Assembly: GCF_030651495.1 (NCBI RefSeq)
Contig: NZ_JAUSFI010000070.1
Coordinates: 22,580-86,579, forward strand
Direction: 5' to 3'
Source of the DNA: Undibacterium sp.
Lineage (GTDB): Bacteria; Pseudomonadota; Gammaproteobacteria; Burkholderiales; Burkholderiaceae_D
DNA length: 64,000 nucleotides
This document shows, piece by piece, positions 60,392 to 64,000 of the stretch (position 1 is its first letter; each line of letters starts with the position of its first letter). The position numbers were made by a program, and so were the translations under genes. The notes under the pieces were generated by a model. The model ran no database searches and was not told the origin of the DNA. It saw only the letters and a program-made list of their open reading frames with translations.

Positions 60392-62952
60392 TGGTTTCGA
60401 CTGTAATCCCAGCGCTTATCTACAAACAGGAACTAAAGACTGCGCAGCAACTCGTTATCGCCACTTTTGAAAATAACACCAAGGCAGAACAGTTGCTGCA
60501 TAATTTATGTCGCTGTGTCGATGGTGTTTTGTGCAAATTATGGAAGAGTTTTGATTTTCCTAAAACCGCAACCTTGATTGCTGTTGGCGGCTATGGTCGC
60601 GGCGAATTATTTCCATATTCAGATGTCGATGTGCTGATACTGCTGTCGGAAACTCCTGATGCAGCCTTGCGTGAAAAGTTAGAGTCGCTGGTTCAGATTT
60701 TATGGGATATTGGACTCGATATCGGGCACAGCATACGTACGGTAGACGAATGCATGGAAGAAGCCAAAGCTGACATTACGGTGAAAACCAGTCTACTTGA
60801 AGCTCGCCTTCTGATTGGCAGCAGAAATTTATTCCGCCATTTGCAAGAGCGCTATGAAGAAAACATGAATCCACAGCAGTTTTTTCAGGCTAAGCTCCTG
60901 GAATTACAGCAACGTCATGTTAAATATGATGACACACCGTATAGCCTTGAACCGAATTGCAAAGAAAGTCCAGGTGGACTGCGTGATTTACAAGTCATTC
61001 TTTGGGTTGCTAAAGCAGCAAAACTTGGCAACTCATGGAAAGAATTGGCAGATCGAGGTTTAATCACTCCCACAGAAGCACATCAATTAAAGCGCAATGA
61101 ACGAGCCTTCAAAGACATTCGCATACGATTGCATATCCATGCAGGGCGACGTGAGGATCGTTTAATTTTTGACATCCAAACGCCAATCGCAGAAACCTTT
61201 GGATTTAAAACGACAGAATCTCGTCGTGCCAGTGAATATCTGATGCAACGTTATTACTGGGCAGCCAAAGCTGTTACTCAGCTCAATTCAATTCTACTGC
61301 AAAATATTGAATCCAGCTTATTTCCTCAGCCATCTGTTGTGCATCCGATAAATCAACGCTTTAATGAGGTCAACGGGTTTATCGACATAGCGAACGATAA
61401 TGTCTTCGAGGCAACGCCTTCGGCCATGTTGGAAATTTTTTTATTACTGGCCCAGCGCAAAGAATTAAAAGGAATGACTGCAAGAACATCGCGCGCACTT
61501 TGGCATGCACGTTTTTTAATTGACGCAGGATTTCGCCACGACATTTTCAATCGGGCTCTTTTTTTGCAAATATTGCAGTCACCACAAGGCATTACTCACG
61601 CCTTGCGTCACATGAATCAAATGAGCATACTCGGGCGTTATTTACCGAATTTTCGCCGCATTATAGGACAAATGCAGCACGACCTGTTTCACGCTTACAC
61701 AGTTGACCAGCACATCTTAATGGTTGTGCGCAACCTGCGTCGCTTCACAATGACGGAACATGGCCATGAATATCCATTTTGCAGTCAACTCATGGCCAAT
61801 TTCACTCAACCATGGGTTCTATATATAGCGGCACTATTTCATGATATAGCCAAAGGTCGGGGCGGCGACCATTCTGTCCTAGGGATGGCGGATGCAAAAA
61901 AATTCTGTCACGAACATGGTATTTCGAAAGCCAATTCTGAGTTAATTATCTTCCTGGTGCAAAATCATTTAAACATGTCGCATGTAGCACAAAAACAAGA
62001 TTTATCTGATCCGGACATCGTCCTAGCATTTGCCAGACTAGTCAAAGATGAACGGCACCTGACAGCACTATACCTCCTAACCGTTTCAGACATTCGCGGC
62101 ACGAGTCCCAAGGTATGGAATGCGTGGAAGAGTAAACTATTGGAAGACTTGTATCGAATCACTCTTCGAGTTCTTGGCGGCGAAACCCCGTCTAAAGACC
62201 GTGAACTTAAAAATCGTCAGCAAGAAGCGTTAAAATCCTTGCGATTGCACGGACTGCCTGAGAGTGCACACGAAAGCCTGTGGCAACAGTTAGATATCGT
62301 CTATTTTCTGCGTCACGACGCCTCAGATATTGCATGGCAAACACGGGCTTTACACGACCGTATTAATAGTCCTGTGCCAGTTGTGAAGTGCCGACTTTCA
62401 CCAATAGGCGAAGGTTTACAAGTAACTGTTTATGTCAAGGATCAGGCCGATTTATTTGCCCGTATCTGCAGTTACTTTGACGGCAAAAATTTTGGTATTT
62501 TAGATGCAAAAATTCATACCACAAAAGCTGGTTATGCGCTTGACACCTTTCTGGTTACTGAGCCAGCGTTTGCCAATAATTATCGAGACATCATTAATTT
62601 GATAGAGCATGAACTAACGGAGATACTGCGCCTTCAAGCACCTTTATCACAGCCGAATCGGGGGAGATTATCACGCTTATCGAGAAACTTTCCCTTGATA
62701 CCTAGCGTTGATTTACGTCCAGATGAAAAAGGCGAATATTACCTACTATCCATCTCAGCAAATGACCGCAATGGACTGCTGTATGCTATCGCAAATATTC
62801 TTACCAAATACAAAATAAACTTACATACCGCCAAAATTATGACTTTAGGAGAGCGGGTAGAAGACGTTTTTCTGATTGATGGTGCCGCATTACAAAGCGC
62901 CAGAATCCAAATTCAATTTGAGACAGATTTACTCGACGCTTTACGCATCTGA
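60391..62952 (+). CDS. glnD: Bifunctional uridylyltransferase/uridylyl-removing enzyme GlnD
   Basis: Senses glutamine and modifies PII proteins (GlnB/GlnK). The 853 residues hold a nucleotidyltransferase domain with GGYGRGELFPYSDVDVLIL at about 66-84 and a PII-uridylyltransferase middle domain. An HD phosphohydrolase domain has ALFHDIAKGRGGDHS near 490, and two C-terminal ACT domains lie at about 670-740 and 783-853. Start and map stop overlap (TAATG), so nitrogen signalling is coupled to map translation. No PII gene is near. Confidence 0.98.
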   Translation: MVSTVIPALIYKQELKTAQQLVIATFENNTKAEQLLHNLCRCVDGVLCKLWKSFDFPKTATLIAVGGYGRGELFPYSDVDVLILLSETPDAALREKLESLVQILWDIGLDIGHSIRTVDECMEEAKADITVKTSLLEARLLIGSRNLFRHLQERYEENMNPQQFFQAKLLELQQRHVKYDDTPYSLEPNCKESPGGLRDLQVILWVAKAAKLGNSWKELADRGLITPTEAHQLKRNERAFKDIRIRLHIHAGRREDRLIFDIQTPIAETFGFKTTESRRASEYLMQRYYWAAKAVTQLNSILLQNIESSLFPQPSVVHPINQRFNEVNGFIDIANDNVFEATPSAMLEIFLLLAQRKELKGMTARTSRALWHARFLIDAGFRHDIFNRALFLQILQSPQGITHALRHMNQMSILGRYLPNFRRIIGQMQHDLFHAYTVDQHILMVVRNLRRFTMTEHGHEYPFCSQLMANFTQPWVLYIAALFHDIAKGRGGDHSVLGMADAKKFCHEHGISKANSELIIFLVQNHLNMSHVAQKQDLSDPDIVLAFARLVKDERHLTALYLLTVSDIRGTSPKVWNAWKSKLLEDLYRITLRVLGGETPSKDRELKNRQQEALKSLRLHGLPESAHESLWQQLDIVYFLRHDASDIAWQTRALHDRINSPVPVVKCRLSPIGEGLQVTVYVKDQADLFARICSYFDGKNFGILDAKIHTTKAGYALDTFLVTEPAFANNYRDIINLIEHELTEILRLQAPLSQPNRGRLSRLSRNFPLIPSVDLRPDEKGEYYLLSISANDRNGLLYAIANILTKYKINLHTAKIMTLGERVEDVFLIDGAALQSARIQIQFETDLLDALRI

Positions 62953-63022
62953 AGTCAAATTCAACAAAATAATACACTACCAATCTGCTTCATTATTATT
63001 ATCAAAAATATAAATTATCAAC

Positions 63023-63769
63023 ATGACAGAACTATTACGCCTCTCCAAAAGAATGTCAGAACTAGGCCTTTGCTCTCGCCGCGAAGCCGATGAATGGATA
63101 GAGCGCGGTTGGGTGCGCGTTGACGGCAAGATCGTCTCAGAACTTGGCAGCAAAGTCTTCCCGCATCAACGTGTCTCAGTTGAGCGCCAAGCCGCGGCTG
63201 AACAATCTAAACGCGTCACCATCCTCATCAACAAACCAGTAGGATTAGTCAGTGGACAGGCCGAAGATGGCCATCAACCAGCAATTTCACTGGTCAAGGC
63301 AGAAAATCGCTGGAGCGAATGTCCAGTAAATAATCAATTCCACCCCACCCAACTCATGAGCCTGGTTGCCGCCGGTCGCCTTGATATAGACTCGGTAGGT
63401 TTATTAGTACTCACACAAGATGGCCGTATCGCAAAGCACTTAATCGGGCAAGACACCACTGTAGAAAAAGAATATTTGGTGCGTGTTCAATATGGTAAGC
63501 CAGGACGATTACCAGAAAAAGATTTACGCCTGCTGAATCATGGCTTAAGTCTGGATGGAAAAAAATTAATCCCAGCAAAAGTACGCTGGCAAAATGATGA
63601 CCAACTGAATTTTATTCTAAAAGAAGGAAAGAAACGCCAAATTCGCCGCATGTGCGAAATGGTGGGACTCGTAGTTTTAGGTTTGAAAAGGGTTCGAATC
63701 GGCAAGATCAAGTTAGGCGGACTGCCGGAAGGGCAATGGCGTTATTTAAGTGAAGATGAGCAATTTTAA
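63023..63769 (+). CDS. Pseudouridine synthase, RsuA/RluF family
   Basis: Pseudouridylates rRNA or tRNA; the E. coli relatives are RluF (U2604 in 23S), RluB, RluE and RsuA. An N-terminal S4 RNA-binding domain (about 1-60, RLSKRMSELGLCSRREADEWI split over two parts) is followed by the synthase domain with the catalytic Asp in AAGRLDIDSVGLLVLTQDG (about 115-133) and the KKRQIRRMCEMVGL motif. The MSLVAAGRLDIDS form favours RluF, but the target is not certain. The 248-residue length is slightly short for RluF (about 290). Confidence 0.88.
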   Translation: MTELLRLSKRMSELGLCSRREADEWIERGWVRVDGKIVSELGSKVFPHQRVSVERQAAAEQSKRVTILINKPVGLVSGQAEDGHQPAISLVKAENRWSECPVNNQFHPTQLMSLVAAGRLDIDSVGLLVLTQDGRIAKHLIGQDTTVEKEYLVRVQYGKPGRLPEKDLRLLNHGLSLDGKKLIPAKVRWQNDDQLNFILKEGKKRQIRRMCEMVGLVVLGLKRVRIGKIKLGGLPEGQWRYLSEDEQF

Positions 63770-63833
63770 AAACTAAATTCTTGCAATTGCGTTGCGTCAC
63801 ATACTCCCCAAAAAAACTTATTAAAGCTACCCC

Positions 63834-63858
63834 ATTACGCATACAACTCGTGCGTAAT
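63834..63858. repeat. Inverted repeat after the pseudouridine synthase gene
   Basis: ATTACGCA (63834-63841) pairs perfectly with TGCGTAAT (63851-63858) around a 9-base loop. It is followed by A-rich rather than T-rich sequence, so it is at best a weak terminator. Confidence 0.4.
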
Positions 63859-63934
63859 AAAGGCTATGTTCAGATTGACTGTTGATAAGTGTCTTCTATA
63901 CTAGAGATTAAGCAAAGACAAGTGGAGACACATC

Positions 63935-64000
63935 ATGGATATAGACACATTTCACTGGTTGGAAATGGAGCTTGAAGCCCTGTCTCTGGCACAGCGAGAA
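63935..64000 (+). CDS. Start of an unidentified gene, cut by the window end
   Basis: ATG at 63935 with a GTGGAG site nine bases upstream opens a frame that runs off the window after 22 codons (MDIDTFHWLEMELEAL and on). The fragment is an acidic amphipathic helix ending LSLAQRE. That style resembles the N-termini of some IS1595-family transposases, which begin with such a helix before a zinc ribbon, but the fragment is far too short to assign. Confidence 0.4.
   Translation, partial: MDIDTFHWLEMELEALSLAQRE

Overview
The window is a chromosomal housekeeping stretch of a betaproteobacterium of the order Burkholderiales. The gene orders dapC-dapD-pilU-arsC-dapE-prmB, carA-carB-greA and yhbY/rlmE-ftsH-folP-glmM, and the long rpsB-tsf-pyrH-frr-(uppS)-cdsA-dxr-rseP-bamA-skp-lpxD-fabZ-lpxA-lpxB run, are those of this order. 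The moderate GC content and AT-rich intergenic regions suggest an Oxalobacteraceae member such as an Undibacterium-like organism. That placement is inferred from synteny and composition; no marker gene was compared.

Layout. 1-5.4 kb: lysine/diaminopimelate synthesis (dapC partial, dapD, dapE) with a PilU-type ATPase, an ArsC-like reductase and the release/ribosomal glutamine methylase PrmB. 5.6-13.4 kb: an ABC-F ATPase, an old-yellow-enzyme, a YihY membrane protein, WrbA, a DUF2069 protein, a GlcD-like flavoprotein and a DUF4124 protein. 13.4-21.6 kb, mostly on the minus strand: a chemoreceptor, tRNA-Arg(UCU), glmM, folP, ftsH, rlmE, with yhbY divergent and greA. 21.9-30.6 kb: carAB, a GlcG/HbpS-like protein, an NlpC/P60 peptidase, a patatin-like lipoprotein, the 4.5S SRP RNA gene and ubiD. 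31-36 kb: a lytic transglycosylase with a long leader, an aminotransferase, and nusB-ribH-ribBX. 36.5-45.2 kb: solitary dnaE2, a TonB-like lipoprotein, an ABC importer without a binding protein, an ankyrin protein and TatD. 45.2-59.3 kb: the envelope and translation supercluster, all on the minus strand. 59.6-63.8 kb on the plus strand: map, glnD and an RsuA/RluF-type pseudouridine synthase, then the start of an unidentified gene at the window edge.

How the genes work together. The supercluster couples translation factors (S2, EF-Ts, RRF), UMP kinase, isoprenoid and phospholipid precursors (Dxr, CdsA), lipid A synthesis (LpxA, LpxD, LpxB, FabZ) and outer-membrane assembly (BamA, Skp, RseP). 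Cell-wall supply is also served by glmM, dapCDE and the transglycosylase.

Most notable observation. Between frr and cdsA, where uppS (undecaprenyl diphosphate synthase, normally essential) belongs, the roughly 800 bp hold no intact gene. Translated piecewise, they hold collinear UppS fragments over the whole length, broken by at least three frameshifts and many stop codons. This is a full-length uppS pseudogene in an otherwise intact operon, so a replacement enzyme should exist elsewhere. Other unusual points are two copies of a REP-like palindrome with compensatory stem changes, two intrinsic-terminator-like hairpins abutting start codons (folP and an aminotransferase), a probably leaderless wrbA, a long structured leader on the transglycosylase gene, and a RibBX fusion with a degenerate cyclohydrolase II half. 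I saw no CRISPR array, prophage or complete insertion sequence.
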